Below are positions 17,748-27,013 of a stretch of 64,000 nucleotides of DNA, piece after piece (the first letter of the stretch is position 1; each line of letters begins with the position of its first letter). The notes below the pieces were generated by a model, which saw only the letters and a list, made by a program, of their open reading frames with translations, was not told the origin of the DNA and ran no database searches. This DNA comes from Burkholderiaceae bacterium. GTDB lineage: Bacteria; Pseudomonadota; Gammaproteobacteria; Burkholderiales; Burkholderiaceae_C. The stretch lies in the NCBI GenBank assembly GCA_004323695.1, contig SCRU01000028.1, forward strand, positions 1-64,000, written 5' to 3'. Made by a program: the position numbers and the translations under genes.

Positions 17748-18440
17748 ATGCTGAGCGTGAAAAACGTCAACCAGTACTACGGCGGCTCGCACATCCTGCG
17801 TAACGTGAGCCTGGAGGCCCGTCTGGGTGAGGTCACCGTGCTGCTGGGCCGCAATGGGGTGGGCAAGACGACCCTGCTCAGGAGTCTGATGGGGCTGGTG
17901 CCGATCAAGACCGGCAGCATCGAGTTTGACGGCCGGCCAATCCAGAACGCCGCTCCGTATGAGCGCGCGCGCGCCGGCATCGGCTTTGTGCCGCAGGGTC
18001 GTGAAATCTTTGCGCGACTCACGGTGCAGGACAACCTGCGCATGGGGCTGGCGTATCAGCGGGGTAGCACCCCGATCCCCACCGAGCTGTTCGGGCTGTT
18101 TCCGGTCTTGAAGCAAATGATGGGGCGGCGCGGCGGGGACCTGTCGGGCGGACAGCAACAGCAACTGGCGATCGCACGCGCGCTGGCGGCAAGGCCCAAG
18201 CTGCTGATCCTCGACGAACCCACCGAAGGCATCCAGCCCAGCATCATCAAGGAGATCGGCCGCGTCATCCGCATGCTGGCCGATCGTGGCGACATGGCCA
18301 TCCTGCTGGTTGAGCAGTACTACGACTTTGCACGGGAGCTGGCCGACGAGTATCTGGTCATGCAGCGCGGTGAATTCATCGCGCGCGGGCGTGGCAAGGA
18401 CATGGAGGCCGATGGCGTGCGGCAACTGGTCGCTATTTAA
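17748..18440 (+). CDS. urtE: Urea ABC transporter ATP-binding protein UrtE
   Basis: 230 residues, LivF-type ATPase: Walker A GRNGVGKTT, signature LSGGQQQQLAIARAL, Walker B LLILDEPTEGIQPS. The GIQPS after Walker B is characteristic of UrtE. RBS GGGAGG precedes the ATG. Its stop is only 9 bases from the converging ureD stop, with no terminator between them. Confidence 0.95.
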   Translation: MLSVKNVNQYYGGSHILRNVSLEARLGEVTVLLGRNGVGKTTLLRSLMGLVPIKTGSIEFDGRPIQNAAPYERARAGIGFVPQGREIFARLTVQDNLRMGLAYQRGSTPIPTELFGLFPVLKQMMGRRGGDLSGGQQQQLAIARALAARPKLLILDEPTEGIQPSIIKEIGRVIRMLADRGDMAILLVEQYYDFARELADEYLVMQRGEFIARGRGKDMEADGVRQLVAI

Positions 18441-18449
18441 ATACGAGCA

Positions 18450-19280
18450 TTACATCGACCATATACGAGGGTTTTGGGCCGATTTCCCCCACAAATGCGC
18501 ACGCCAGGTGACCCAAATCTGGCGCAGCAAGCCCATCGCCGGCTCGACCAGTGGCGCCAGGGCTCGCACCACCACGACCTGGTTATTCGGACTGGTGGCG
18601 CCGGCGGTGCACTGCAGTTCGTGTGCGCCCAGAACCGCGCGTGCGCCGTCCAGCGCCTGTTGGCGGCGTTCGCGCCCCAACGGGCTGCCCGTCACGAAGA
18701 AGATCGAGGCCAGACAGCGCCGCCCCGCGAGTCCGACCGGCCCATCCAGCAGCTGCCGGTCGGTGGCGCTGATCTGCCCACGTTCCAGCCACACGCCGGG
18801 CAGTTCGATGTGCTGGCGGAAGCTGCCGTGCGCGAACAGCTGGTCAGTGTATGGCAGTCCCAGCGCGGTGACGTCCCATCCGATCATTTCGGCATTCGGC
18901 GCCAGTTCCAGGATCAGGCGGTTTTCCGCGATGCAGCCGTCGTAGCAGAGGGTCTCCAGTGGCAGCCATTCGAGGCGCGCGCCGGCGTCGAGCGTGATGC
19001 GGGTGCGCTGCCCGGCGGCTTCGCCCATGGTTTTGTAAAAGCGCGTGGCCCCGGGCGTAGTAATCAGACCGTGCGCGCCCGGGCCGACCGTGATGCCGAT
19101 ATCGAGCGTGTCGCCGCCGACCAGGCCGCCTGGTGGATGCACCAGCACGTTATGGCAGATCGCATCGCCTTCGGGATACAAGCTTCGCAGGATGCGCAGC
19201 GGGCCATCGTGCTGGAACCGGGCCACGCTTCGATGGGACTCCAGAAGATAGTCGAGTTGCAGTCGGGCGTGCCAAGGCAT
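18450..19280 (-). CDS. ureD: Urease accessory protein UreD
   Basis: 276 residues, MPWHARLQLDYLLE onward, with LRILRSLYPEGDAICHNVLVH and GGDTLDI typical of UreD/UreH. It binds apo-urease and funnels nickel from UreG. ATG 19280 is chosen; the alternative six residues upstream would be encoded by the edge of the IS630 remnant. Unusually, ureD is split from ureA by the whole inverted urt operon and must be expressed from within or beside the IS remnant. Confidence 0.94.
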   Translation of the reverse strand: MPWHARLQLDYLLESHRSVARFQHDGPLRILRSLYPEGDAICHNVLVHPPGGLVGGDTLDIGITVGPGAHGLITTPGATRFYKTMGEAAGQRTRITLDAGARLEWLPLETLCYDGCIAENRLILELAPNAEMIGWDVTALGLPYTDQLFAHGSFRQHIELPGVWLERGQISATDRQLLDGPVGLAGRRCLASIFFVTGSPLGRERRQQALDGARAVLGAHELQCTAGATSPNNQVVVVRALAPLVEPAMGLLRQIWVTWRAHLWGKSAQNPRIWSM

Positions 19281-19285
19281 ACAGC

Positions 19286-19594
19286 TAGCGTACCGCAACG
19301 TTTAAAAAAGGAAGTGTCATAGCAAACGTCGGGGTCGCTATGAGACACAGCTGAGCCCGCGTTGCAGCGCGGTGGTGGTCGGCATCGATGAGAAGACTGC
19401 GATTCAGGCACTGGATCGTCTGGACCCGGGGCTGGCGCTGTTGCAGGGCAAAGCCGCCGCCCGGTACACCTTGCCTCCCAAGACCAAACGGGTTGTCGAG
19501 TTGCTGGCGACCCACGGCGACGTCCACATGCACCTCGCCCCCACCTACTCGTCCTGGATCAACCAGGGGGAGTCGTGGTTTGCCAACATCGAAC
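19286..19594 (+). mobile_element. IS630-family element remnant, right copy (broken transposase)
   Basis: From 19372 the frame reads VVGIDEKTAIQALDRLDPGL, then jumps to GKAAARYTLPPKTKRVVELL and HLAPTYSSWINQGESWFANI, so the middle of the DDE transposase (about 50 residues including an aspartate) and the C-terminal tail after FANIE are deleted. The edge GCGTACCGCAACGTTTAAAA follows a CTAG and matches the left copy, same orientation. The two copies bracket the urea genes. Confidence 0.8.
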
Positions 19595-19615
19595 TTGTTT
19601 TCATGGTGCTTCATC

Positions 19616-19651
19616 CAAACAAAAAGGCCCGATGCCTTGCGGCACCGGGCC
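19616..19651 (-). terminator. Rho-independent terminator of the H1-like gene
   Basis: On the minus strand, arms GGCCCGGTGCC and GGCATCGGGCC (one mismatch) surround a GCAA loop and are followed by TTTTTGTTT. It lies 29 bases after the H1-like stop. Confidence 0.85.
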
Positions 19652-19679
19652 TGGGAAGCGGCAAGCCGCTTTGCACCGT

Positions 19680-20111
19680 TTACGGCTTGCTGGCCGTCGG
19701 AAACGGCCAGGCGGCTTGCGGGTTCAGCGTTGTCTGAGCCGCGGGCGCTACCGCAACAGGGGCTGCTTTCGCAGCGGGTTTTTTCGCTGCTTTCTTCGCA
19801 GCGGGTTTTTTCGCTGCTTTCTTGGCTGCCGCTTTTTTCGCGGGCGCTTTTCTGGCGGCTGCTTTTTTCTTCGCAGGCGCCTTCTTCGCCGCGGCCTTTT
19901 TCTTGGCCGGAGCTTTCTTGGCCGCTACCTTTTTGGCAGGGGCCTTCTTCGCTGCGGCCTTCCTGGCCGGAGCTTTCTTGGCCGCTACCTTTTTGGCAGG
20001 GGCCTTCTTCGCTGCGGCCTTCCTGGCCGGAGCTTTCTTGGCCGCTGCCTTTTTAGCAGGAGCCTTCTTCGCTGCGGCCTTCTTTGCGGCCGGTTTTTTC
20101 GCAGTTGCCAT
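19680..20111 (-). CDS. Histone H1-like DNA-binding protein (Ala/Lys/Pro repeats)
   Basis: 143 residues, of which about the first 115 are [10 protein letters not shown]-type repeats, giving a very basic, unstructured protein like the C-terminal tail of eukaryotic H1 and the bacterial HC1/AlgP group. It likely compacts DNA or tunes transcription. The last 25 residues ([20 protein letters not shown]) are not basic. ATG 20111 has AAGGAGA with 6-base spacing; an adjacent ATG at 20114 is closer to the RBS than normal. The repeats are encoded by tandem DNA copies prone to length change. Confidence 0.88.
   Translation of the reverse strand: MATAKKPAAKKAAAKKAPAKKAAAKKAPARKAAAKKAPAKKVAAKKAPARKAAAKKAPAKKVAAKKAPAKKKAAAKKAPAKKKAAARKAPAKKAAAKKAAKKPAAKKAAKKPAAKAAPVAVAPAAQTTLNPQAAWPFPTASKP
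19921..20040 (-). repeat. Perfect 60-bp tandem duplication in the H1-like gene
   Basis: Bases 19921-19980 and 19981-20040 are identical, encoding two exact 20-residue Lys/Ala/Pro units; a third, diverged unit follows to about 20090. This marks recent slippage or unequal recombination. Confidence 0.9.
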
Positions 20112-20291
20112 CATCTTCTCCTTGATCAAATTGCAAAGAGCACTTCATGTTTGTTGGTTGGCATGAAGCGATCCATGGTGTTGGAACGAGCGTCCAGCAC
20201 CATGAACACGGAAGCGCCAGCAGTCGCCACGCTCTGCGGCGCGATCGACAGACGGTGCAATTCTTGATTTCATTTTTCTTGTCGTGATACT
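20112..20291. other. Upstream region of the H1-like gene
   Basis: 180 bases between the H1-like start and the nrdB stop. It must hold the H1-like promoter, but no clear -35/-10 pair was found; no terminator is evident after nrdB. Confidence 0.35.
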
Positions 20292-21527
20292 TCAATCCCA
20301 GGAAAGCGCGCCGCCCGATTGATACTCGATCACACGGGTTTCAAAGAAGTTGCGCTCCTTCTTGAGGTCGATCATTTCGCTCATCCAGGGGAACGGGTTG
20401 ACCTCGTTCGGGAACAGCTCTTCCAGCCCGATCTGGGTGGCGCGCCGATTCGCGATGTAACGCAGATAGCCCTTGAACATGGAGGCATTCATGCCGAGCA
20501 CGCCGCGCGGCATGGTGTCTTCGGCGTACTGGTATTCGAGCTCGACCGCCTTCATGAACAAAGTGCGGATTTCGGCCTTGAACTCGGCCGTCCACAGCTG
20601 CGGGTTCTCCAGCTTGAGCTGGTTGATCAGGTCGATACCGAAGTTGCAGTGCATCGATTCGTCGCGCAGGATGTATTGGTACTGCTCGGCCGCGCCGGTC
20701 ATCTTGTTCTGCCGACCCAAGGCGAGAATTTGCGTGAAGCCGACATAGAAGAACAATCCTTCCATCAGGCAGGCGAACACGATCAGCGACTTGAGCAGGG
20801 TTCGGTCGGTCTCGGGCGTGCCCGTATGGAAGTCAGGATCCATGATCGCCTCGATGAACGGGATCAGGAACTGGTCCTTGGCGCGAATCGACGGGACTTC
20901 GTTGTAGGCATTGAAGATTTCGCTCTCGTCCAGACCCAGCGACTCCACGATGTATTGGTAGGCGTGGGTGTGAATGGCTTCCTCAAAAGCCTGGCGCAGC
21001 AGGAACTGGCGGCACTCCGGGGCGGTGATGTGGCGATAAGTGCCGAGCACGATGTTGTTGGCCGCCAGCGAGTCCGCGGTAACGAAGAAGCCGAGGTTGC
21101 GCTTGACGATGCGGCGCTCGTCCTCCGTCAGGCCGTTCGGATCCTTCCACAACGCGATGTCGCGCGTCATGTTGATTTCCTGCGGCATCCAGTGATTCGA
21201 GCAGGTCGCCAGGTATTTTTCCCAGGCCCACTTGTATTTGAACGGAACCAGCTGGTTCACGTCGGTCTTGCCGTTGATGATGCGCTTGTCGGACGCGTTG
21301 ACGCGATGGCGTTCACCGCTTGAGGTTGATGCAACCGCGGTCTTGCTTGCGTGCGCAGCTGATGTCGGCAGCGCAGCGCCATCATTCAAGGTGCGCACCG
21401 CGGGCTGCTGGTGAATGTCCGCAGGGGATGAAAAAAGAGGCGGGAGTTCGGCCACGCGGTCGTTTCGCAAACCGCTGTTTGGCATGGCAGGCAATGAGGG
21501 CTTGACTTCTTCGTCCCAGGTCAACAT
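20292..21527 (-). CDS. nrdB: Class Ia ribonucleotide reductase, beta subunit
   Basis: 411 residues. Residues 1-80 are a Ser/Ala-rich extension; the di-iron ferritin-like fold follows. Ligands and radical site are visible: Asp152, Glu183 and His186 in [10 protein letters not shown] with the radical Tyr190, a later Glu in LMEGLFF and Glu/His in [10 protein letters not shown]. The C-terminal tail ends in Tyr-containing [13 protein letters not shown], which binds NrdA. It generates the tyrosyl radical for deoxyribonucleotide synthesis. It lies 119 bases downstream of nrdA. Confidence 0.96.
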   Translation of the reverse strand: MLTWDEEVKPSLPAMPNSGLRNDRVAELPPLFSSPADIHQQPAVRTLNDGAALPTSAAHASKTAVASTSSGERHRVNASDKRIINGKTDVNQLVPFKYKWAWEKYLATCSNHWMPQEINMTRDIALWKDPNGLTEDERRIVKRNLGFFVTADSLAANNIVLGTYRHITAPECRQFLLRQAFEEAIHTHAYQYIVESLGLDESEIFNAYNEVPSIRAKDQFLIPFIEAIMDPDFHTGTPETDRTLLKSLIVFACLMEGLFFYVGFTQILALGRQNKMTGAAEQYQYILRDESMHCNFGIDLINQLKLENPQLWTAEFKAEIRTLFMKAVELEYQYAEDTMPRGVLGMNASMFKGYLRYIANRRATQIGLEELFPNEVNPFPWMSEMIDLKKERNFFETRVIEYQSGGALSWD

Positions 21528-21646
21528 AGATTTTCCAATGCTCGAATTATGAAAGCAGCCATGTGAAATGCAAAGTGTTCATTCACATCGCCGTCATATT
21601 GTGTTGCTCAATTGCATCGCATTTTCGGGATGCGGCATCCTTGGAT

Positions 21647-24601
21647 TTATTGGCACGACTCGCACGTCGGATCATCGACGCCGCAGAACTGGATGTCGGT
21701 CGCGGGTATCGCGTTCAACTGCGATCGCGCAGCTGCAGCGGCCGCGTCGAGTGCGCTCATGCCGACACTGCCTTTTGCTTCGCCGCTCGAGGACACGGCA
21801 TTCAGGCGACCGGCGGCGACCGTGGATTTCTCGGCGTGGGTCGCGCTCATCGTGCGCAGGTAATAGGTGGTCTTGAGGCCGCGCAGCCACGCGAGCTTGT
21901 AGGTGTCATCGAGCTTTTTCCCGGAAGCGCCGGCCATGTAGATATTCAGCGACTGCGCCTGGTCGATCCACTTCTGGCGCCGCGCCGCGGCTTCCACCAG
22001 CCAGGTGGCCTCGACCTCGAACGCGGTCGAGTACAGCGCCTTGATTTCCTGCGGCACGCGGTCGATCGGGCGCAGTGAGCCATCGAAGTGCTTGAGGTCC
22101 ATGACCATGACGTCATCCCACAGGCTCAGCCGCTTGAGGTCGCGCACCAGGTAGTGGTTGATGACGGTGAATTCACCCGACAGGTTGGACTTGACCGACA
22201 GGTTGCCGAAGCAGGGTTCGATCGAGGCATCCACGCCGATGATGTTGGAGATGGTGGCGGTCGGCGCGATTGCGACGCAATTGGAGTTGCGCATCCCATC
22301 TTGCGCAATCTTCCGGCGCAAGGCCTCCCAGTCCAGGCTCGCCGTGCGGTCCACTTCCACGTAGCCGCCACGCGCCTGCGCCAGCAACTCCAGTGTGTCC
22401 AGCGGCAAAACGCCCTTGTCCCACAACGACCCTTTGTAGCTTGAATACTTGCCGCGCTCCCTCGCCAGTTCGGTGGAAGCCCAGTATGCGTGATAGCAGA
22501 TCGCTTCCATGGATCGATCGGCGAATTCGACCGCGGCCTGGCTGGCGTAGGGGATGCGCAACTCGTACAGGCTGTCCTGGAATCCCATCACGCCCAGGCC
22601 CACCGGACGATGGCGAAGATTGGAGTCGCGCGCCTTCTTGACGGCGTAGTAATTGATGTCGATCACGTTGTCGAGCATGCGCATCGCGGTCACGATGGTT
22701 TTCTTGAGCTTGTCGTGATCCAGCACCTGGGCGCCATCGGTCGCCCCTTCGGGTGACTTCTTCAGATGCTGAAGCAGATTGACCGATCCCAGATTGCACA
22801 CCGCGGTTTCGGTATCGCTGGTATTGAGCGTGATCTCGGTGCACAGGTTGGACGAGTGCACCACGCCGGCATGCTGCTGCGGGTTGCGGACATTGCAGGC
22901 GTCCTTGAACGTGATCCACGGATGGCCGGTCTCGAACAGCATGCTCAGCATCTTGCGCCACAAGTCGGTGGCCTGCACCTTGCGGCAGGGCTTGATCTCG
23001 CCGCGTTCGGCCTTGTCCTCGTAGGCGACATAGGCCTTTTCGAAATCAGCGCCGAACTTGTCGTGCAGATCGGGCACGCTATTGGGCGAGAACAGCGTCC
23101 ATTCACCCTTTTCCATGACGCGGCGCATGAACAGGTCGGGAACCCAGTTCGCGGTGTTCATGTCGTGTGTGCGGCGGCGGTCGTCGCCGGTGTTCTTGCG
23201 CAGCTCCAGAAACTCTTCGATGTCCAGGTGCCACGATTCCAGGTAGGTGCAGACGGCGCCCTTGCGCTTGCCGCCCTGGTTCACGGCCACCGCAGTGTCG
23301 TTGACGACCTTGAGGAACGGCACCACGCCCTGCGATTCGCCGTTCGTGCCCTTGATGTGCGAGCCGAGCGCGCGCACCCGCGTCCAGTCGTTTCCCAGAC
23401 CGCCCGCGAATTTGGACAGCAGCGCGTTTTCCTTGATGGACTCGTAGATGCCGTCCAGGTCGTCCGGCACCGTGGTGAGGTAGCAGGACGAGAGCTGCGA
23501 ACGCAGGGTTCCGCTGTTGAACAGGGTCGGTGTGCTCGACATGAAGTCGAACGAGGACAGCACTTCGTAGAACTCGATGGCGCGCGCCTCGCGGTCGATC
23601 TCATTGAGCGCCAGGCCCATCGCGACGCGCATGAAGAACACCTGCGGCAACTCGATGCGGCTCTTGCGCACATGCAGGAAGTAGCGGTCGTACAGGGTTT
23701 GCAGACCCAGGTAGTCGAACTTCAGGTCGCGGTCCGCCTTGAGTGCTGCACCCAGCTTTTTCAGGTCGAACTGCAGCAGCCGCTCGTCGAGCAGTTCCGC
23801 ATCCACGCCCTTTCGGATCGCCAGCGGAAAGTAGTCCGCATACTGCTGTGCCATCTCGGCCTGCGTGGCCTCCACGCCGAGCACCTCCCGGTTGATGGTG
23901 TGCAACAGCAGGCGCGCCGTGGCGTACGTGTAGTCCGGGTCCTTTTCGATCAGCGTGCGCGCGGCGAGGATCGACGCCTTGTAGACTTCCTCCATCGGGA
24001 CGCCGTCGTACAGGTTGCGCATGGTTTCCGCCACGATCGGGTCCGGCTTGACGTCAGCGCCCAGACCGGCGCAAGCCGATTTGATCAACCCCTCAAGCCG
24101 GTCCAGGTCCAGCGCCACGTGCTGGCCGCCATCGATCACGTGCAACGCGGCCGCCTTGGGCGCCGCCTGGGTCGCCTGCTTGGCACGTTCCTGGGTACGC
24201 CGCTCGCGGTACAGAACATAGGCGCGCGCAATCTCGTGATGTCCGCCGCGCATCAGGCCGAGCTCGACCTGGTCCTGCACGTCTTCAATGTGGAAGGTTC
24301 CGCCTCCCGGGCGCGAGCGCATCATGGCGCGCACCACGCCCTGGGTCAGGCTGTCGACGACTTCGCGCACGCTGGCCGATGCGGCACCCTGCGTGCCATG
24401 CACCGCCAGAAACGCCTTCATCATGGCGACGGCAATCTTGTTCGGCTCGAACGGCACGACCGAACCGTTGCGGCGGATGATCTGGTAGTGCGCCAGCGGG
24501 CTGGACACCACGGAACCCGCGCTGTCGGCGCCCCTGCCGTGGAGTGCGCCCGCGGAGCGGCTGGTGTCTACAGAAGAAGATGAATTCGAAATTGCTTGCA
24601 T
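21647..24601 (-). CDS. nrdA: Class Ia ribonucleotide reductase, alpha subunit
   Basis: 984 residues. A Ser-rich start leads to an ATP-cone (YQIIRRNGSVVPFEPNKIAV, about 39-130), then the ten-stranded barrel with NLCTEI and the C-terminal shuttle cysteines in DPTCESCQ. It reduces ribonucleoside diphosphates with NrdB. The long N-terminus compared with E. coli NrdA (about 760) is usual for the betaproteobacterial form. Expression should respond to NrdR via the two boxes at 24665-24712. Confidence 0.97.
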   Translation of the reverse strand: MQAISNSSSSVDTSRSAGALHGRGADSAGSVVSSPLAHYQIIRRNGSVVPFEPNKIAVAMMKAFLAVHGTQGAASASVREVVDSLTQGVVRAMMRSRPGGGTFHIEDVQDQVELGLMRGGHHEIARAYVLYRERRTQERAKQATQAAPKAAALHVIDGGQHVALDLDRLEGLIKSACAGLGADVKPDPIVAETMRNLYDGVPMEEVYKASILAARTLIEKDPDYTYATARLLLHTINREVLGVEATQAEMAQQYADYFPLAIRKGVDAELLDERLLQFDLKKLGAALKADRDLKFDYLGLQTLYDRYFLHVRKSRIELPQVFFMRVAMGLALNEIDREARAIEFYEVLSSFDFMSSTPTLFNSGTLRSQLSSCYLTTVPDDLDGIYESIKENALLSKFAGGLGNDWTRVRALGSHIKGTNGESQGVVPFLKVVNDTAVAVNQGGKRKGAVCTYLESWHLDIEEFLELRKNTGDDRRRTHDMNTANWVPDLFMRRVMEKGEWTLFSPNSVPDLHDKFGADFEKAYVAYEDKAERGEIKPCRKVQATDLWRKMLSMLFETGHPWITFKDACNVRNPQQHAGVVHSSNLCTEITLNTSDTETAVCNLGSVNLLQHLKKSPEGATDGAQVLDHDKLKKTIVTAMRMLDNVIDINYYAVKKARDSNLRHRPVGLGVMGFQDSLYELRIPYASQAAVEFADRSMEAICYHAYWASTELARERGKYSSYKGSLWDKGVLPLDTLELLAQARGGYVEVDRTASLDWEALRRKIAQDGMRNSNCVAIAPTATISNIIGVDASIEPCFGNLSVKSNLSGEFTVINHYLVRDLKRLSLWDDVMVMDLKHFDGSLRPIDRVPQEIKALYSTAFEVEATWLVEAAARRQKWIDQAQSLNIYMAGASGKKLDDTYKLAWLRGLKTTYYLRTMSATHAEKSTVAAGRLNAVSSSGEAKGSVGMSALDAAAAAARSQLNAIPATDIQFCGVDDPTCESCQ

Positions 24602-24664
24602 TGTTTCCTCGTCTTTCGCAATTTTTTGTGGGGGAGGGAAGTTCCGGGCCGGTGCCCAATGGGA

Positions 24665-24680
24665 ACACTATAGCTAGTGT
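24665..24680. promoter_or_regulatory. NrdR box 1
   Basis: ACACTATAGCTAGTGT, a perfect 16-bp palindrome matching the NrdR box. It covers the -10 of the nrdA promoter. Confidence 0.9.
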
Positions 24681-24695
24681 TCGGCGCCAACTCAA
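24667..24695 (-). promoter_or_regulatory. Sigma70 promoter of nrdA
   Basis: Minus-strand TTGAGT (24695-24690) and TATAGT (24672-24667) with exactly 17 bases between them, about 65 bases upstream of the nrdA ATG. Confidence 0.75.
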
Positions 24696-24696
24696 G

Positions 24697-24712
24697 CCAC
24701 TACAGGTAGTGT
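24697..24712. promoter_or_regulatory. NrdR box 2
   Basis: CCACTACAGGTAGTGT, a near-palindromic NrdR box 32 bp (three helical turns) from box 1, on the upstream side of the -35 element. Confidence 0.85.
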
Positions 24713-24966
24713 ATCGCCGTCGATACCCGCGTTGCGGGTGCGGCTCTGAAAACAGGTGCCGGCAGGGCGGGTCCGGCGAATGTCGCCGGCCGCTGGAGAT
24801 CAGTCCGCGAGGCATTGCCAGAACACGCGCCGTGGCCGTCGATCCAGCAACGACCGGCCTCACGAAGATATTTCCCGTGCCCGGCCGCTCGTGGATTCAC
24901 GATCCGATTCCGGCTGCGTCCTGCCGGGTGTCTTCGGACCGGACTAACGCATGCAGGAAAGCAATT
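24713..24966. other. Region between ampD and the nrdA regulatory site
   Basis: 254 bases without a credible gene. A short hairpin ACCCGC-GTT-GCGGGT lies near 24724-24738 but has no T-run. Nothing else is recognised. Confidence 0.4.
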
Positions 24967-25575
24967 TCAGGCGTTGGCTGGCGGCATGGCGCCATCGGGA
25001 AAACACTGAGTCCGCCAACCCAGCGCGCGTTGCAAAAACCCCCATTGAAAGCCGCTGCCCGGATCGTGCTTGCGCCCCGGCGCGATATGTTCGTGACCGG
25101 CGACATGCGCGACTGGGTAACGTTGCGCCAATGCGGCGCAAAGACTCGCCAGCGTTTCGTATTGGGCCGGCTCAAACGCGCTGCCCTCCAGACCTTCCAG
25201 CTCGATGCCGATCGAGTCGTCGTTGCAGTTGTCGCGACCACGGTAGTGCGAGCGCCCGGCATGCCAGGCGCGTTCGTCGCAACTGACGAACTGCCATAAC
25301 GCGCCATCCCGGCGAATCAGGAAGTGCGCTGACACCTGCATGCCGCGGATCGATTCGAAGTAGGGATGCGCGCTCCAGTCCAGCGTGTTGGTGAAAAGTC
25401 GCAGCACTTCCCCGCCGCCGTAGTGTCCGGGCGGCAGGCTGATCGAGTGCAGCACGATCAGGTCGATCAGCGCACCGGCCGGACGCTCTCCTGCGTTGGG
25501 CGAGCGCAGCATTCGTGCAAACCGGTACCAGCCCTCCTGCCACAAGCCACAGATGGCACGGTTGTCAGGCGGCAT
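24967..25575 (-). CDS. ampD: 1,6-anhydro-N-acetylmuramyl-L-alanine amidase AmpD
   Basis: 202 residues from ATG 25575 (25581 and 25596 are in-frame alternatives inside pilR). Amidase_2 fold: the zinc ligand His in LIVLHSISLPPG, and His/Asp in VAGHEHIAPGRKHDPG. It cleaves the anhydro-muropeptide amide bond during cytoplasmic peptidoglycan recycling. The residues WAMAGR-type block appears as ERAWHAGRSHYRGRDNCND. It overlaps the 3' end of pilR, so it is probably the last gene of that operon. Confidence 0.93.
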   Translation of the reverse strand: MPPDNRAICGLWQEGWYRFARMLRSPNAGERPAGALIDLIVLHSISLPPGHYGGGEVLRLFTNTLDWSAHPYFESIRGMQVSAHFLIRRDGALWQFVSCDERAWHAGRSHYRGRDNCNDDSIGIELEGLEGSAFEPAQYETLASLCAALAQRYPVAHVAGHEHIAPGRKHDPGSGFQWGFLQRALGWRTQCFPDGAMPPANA

Positions 25576-26995
25576 CGTCATGGGTGTCGTCGCCAAACGG
25601 GGTGGTGATGTTCAGGCGGGCGATGCGATAACGGATCTGGCGCAGGTTAAGGCCGAGCCGCGCAGCGGCGGCGGTGCGGTTGAAGCCGGTTTCCGTGAGC
25701 GTCTTGACCAGCACTTCGCGTTCCTGCTGATCCAGATAGCTTTGCAGGTCGCCGGGAGCGGCGGGCGCGCCGACAGCCGCTTGTCCCGGCACGAGATCGA
25801 CCTGCAGCTCGCTGCCGTCGCTCAAGGCCACTGCGCGATGCAGCAGATTTTCGAGCTCGCGCACATTGCCGCTCAGCGGATGTGCTGCCAGTTGTGCCAG
25901 CAGGGTGCTTGAAAGCGCGGGCACCGGCATGTCGGACTCCTGTGCGATCTTTCCGAGCAAGGCTTCGCACAGAGCCGGCAGATCGCCGCGCCGCTCACGC
26001 AGCGGCGGCACCGCGATCTCAATCACGTTGAGGCGGAAAAACAGATCCTGCCGAAAGCGGCCGGCCGCCACGTCGGCGGTCAGATCCCGATGCGTGGCGC
26101 TGACGATGCGCACGTCCACCGCGTCTTCCTGCGTCGAACCCAGCGGACGCACGCTGCGCTCCTGGATGGCGCGCAGCAGTTTGGACTGCATGGCCAGCGG
26201 CAGGTCGCCAATTTCATCCAGAAACAGCGTGCCCTTGCGCGCCGCCTGGAAATAACCATCCCGGTCCTGGGTGGCGCCGGTGTAGGAGCCTTTTTTGGCG
26301 CCGAAGAATTCTGCCTCGAGCAGGTTCTCGGGAATGGCCCCGCAGTTCACCGCGACGAACGGGGCTTGCGCGCGATGGCTGCAGCCGTGGATGGCGCGCG
26401 CCACCAGTTCCTTGCCGGTGCCCGACTCGCCGCGCACCAGCACCGGCGCCATGCTGCGCGCCACCTTGACGATCCGCTGCTTGACCTGGCGCATCGGCTC
26501 GGAGTCACCGACCAGGCGCTGCAGCGATGCCGGCGTGCCGCCCTGTGCATCGGCCGGGCTCGCGGCCCTGGCCGGGCCTGGGGTGCCGCGCCCGCTTTTG
26601 TATATCTGGCCCGTGTCCTGAATGGCGGATGCCACCACCGTACGGAACTGTTTCAGGTCCACAGGCTTGGTGAGGTAGTCGAACGCACCGGCTTTCAGGG
26701 CCTCCACGGCGTTTTCGGCGGAGCCGTAGGCCGTCATGACGATGCAGCGCTCGGCCCGCTGCCTGGCCTGCATATCCGTCAATAGCTCCATGCCCCGGCC
26801 ATCCGGCAGGCGCATGTCCGTGATGACCGCGTCGTAGCGCTTTTCTTCCAGCCAGTGCCGGGCCTCGGCCAGATTCGCCGCGGCGTCCACGTGATAGCCC
26901 TCGCGCGACAGGGTGAGTTCGTACAGGTCGCGCAGGTCGGGTTCGTCGTCGACGACCAGGACCTGCGCCCGGGACTGGGAAGAGCTGGCTGACAT
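25565..26995 (-). CDS. pilR: Sigma54-dependent response regulator, PilR type
   Basis: 476 residues in three domains: receiver (phospho-acceptor Asp60 in [11 protein letters not shown]), AAA+ sigma54-activating domain (Walker A GESGTGKE, the loop GSYTGA in place of the common GAFTGA, Walker [10 protein letters not shown]), and a Fis-type helix-turn-helix ([20 protein letters not shown]). Together with the PilS-like kinase immediately upstream it would control type IV pilin transcription. The Ser-Tyr variant of the GAFTGA loop is close to that of known PilR proteins. Confidence 0.9.
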   Translation of the reverse strand: MSASSSQSRAQVLVVDDEPDLRDLYELTLSREGYHVDAAANLAEARHWLEEKRYDAVITDMRLPDGRGMELLTDMQARQRAERCIVMTAYGSAENAVEALKAGAFDYLTKPVDLKQFRTVVASAIQDTGQIYKSGRGTPGPARAASPADAQGGTPASLQRLVGDSEPMRQVKQRIVKVARSMAPVLVRGESGTGKELVARAIHGCSHRAQAPFVAVNCGAIPENLLEAEFFGAKKGSYTGATQDRDGYFQAARKGTLFLDEIGDLPLAMQSKLLRAIQERSVRPLGSTQEDAVDVRIVSATHRDLTADVAAGRFRQDLFFRLNVIEIAVPPLRERRGDLPALCEALLGKIAQESDMPVPALSSTLLAQLAAHPLSGNVRELENLLHRAVALSDGSELQVDLVPGQAAVGAPAAPGDLQSYLDQQEREVLVKTLTETGFNRTAAAARLGLNLRQIRYRIARLNITTPFGDDTHDDAA

Positions 26996-27013
26996 GGCTA
27001 GTCACGCATTGTG

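Noticed and set aside
19680-20111. CRISPR-like repetitive DNA
   Set aside because: The repeats are tandem, lack unique spacers and encode a Lys/Ala/Pro protein.
22766-24583. A 605-codon plus-strand open frame antisense to nrdA
   Set aside because: His/Val/Gln/Arg-rich shadow translation typical of GC-rich antisense frames; nrdA is certain.
24724-24738. Terminator hairpin after ampD
   Set aside because: Only 6 bp and no T-run on the minus strand.
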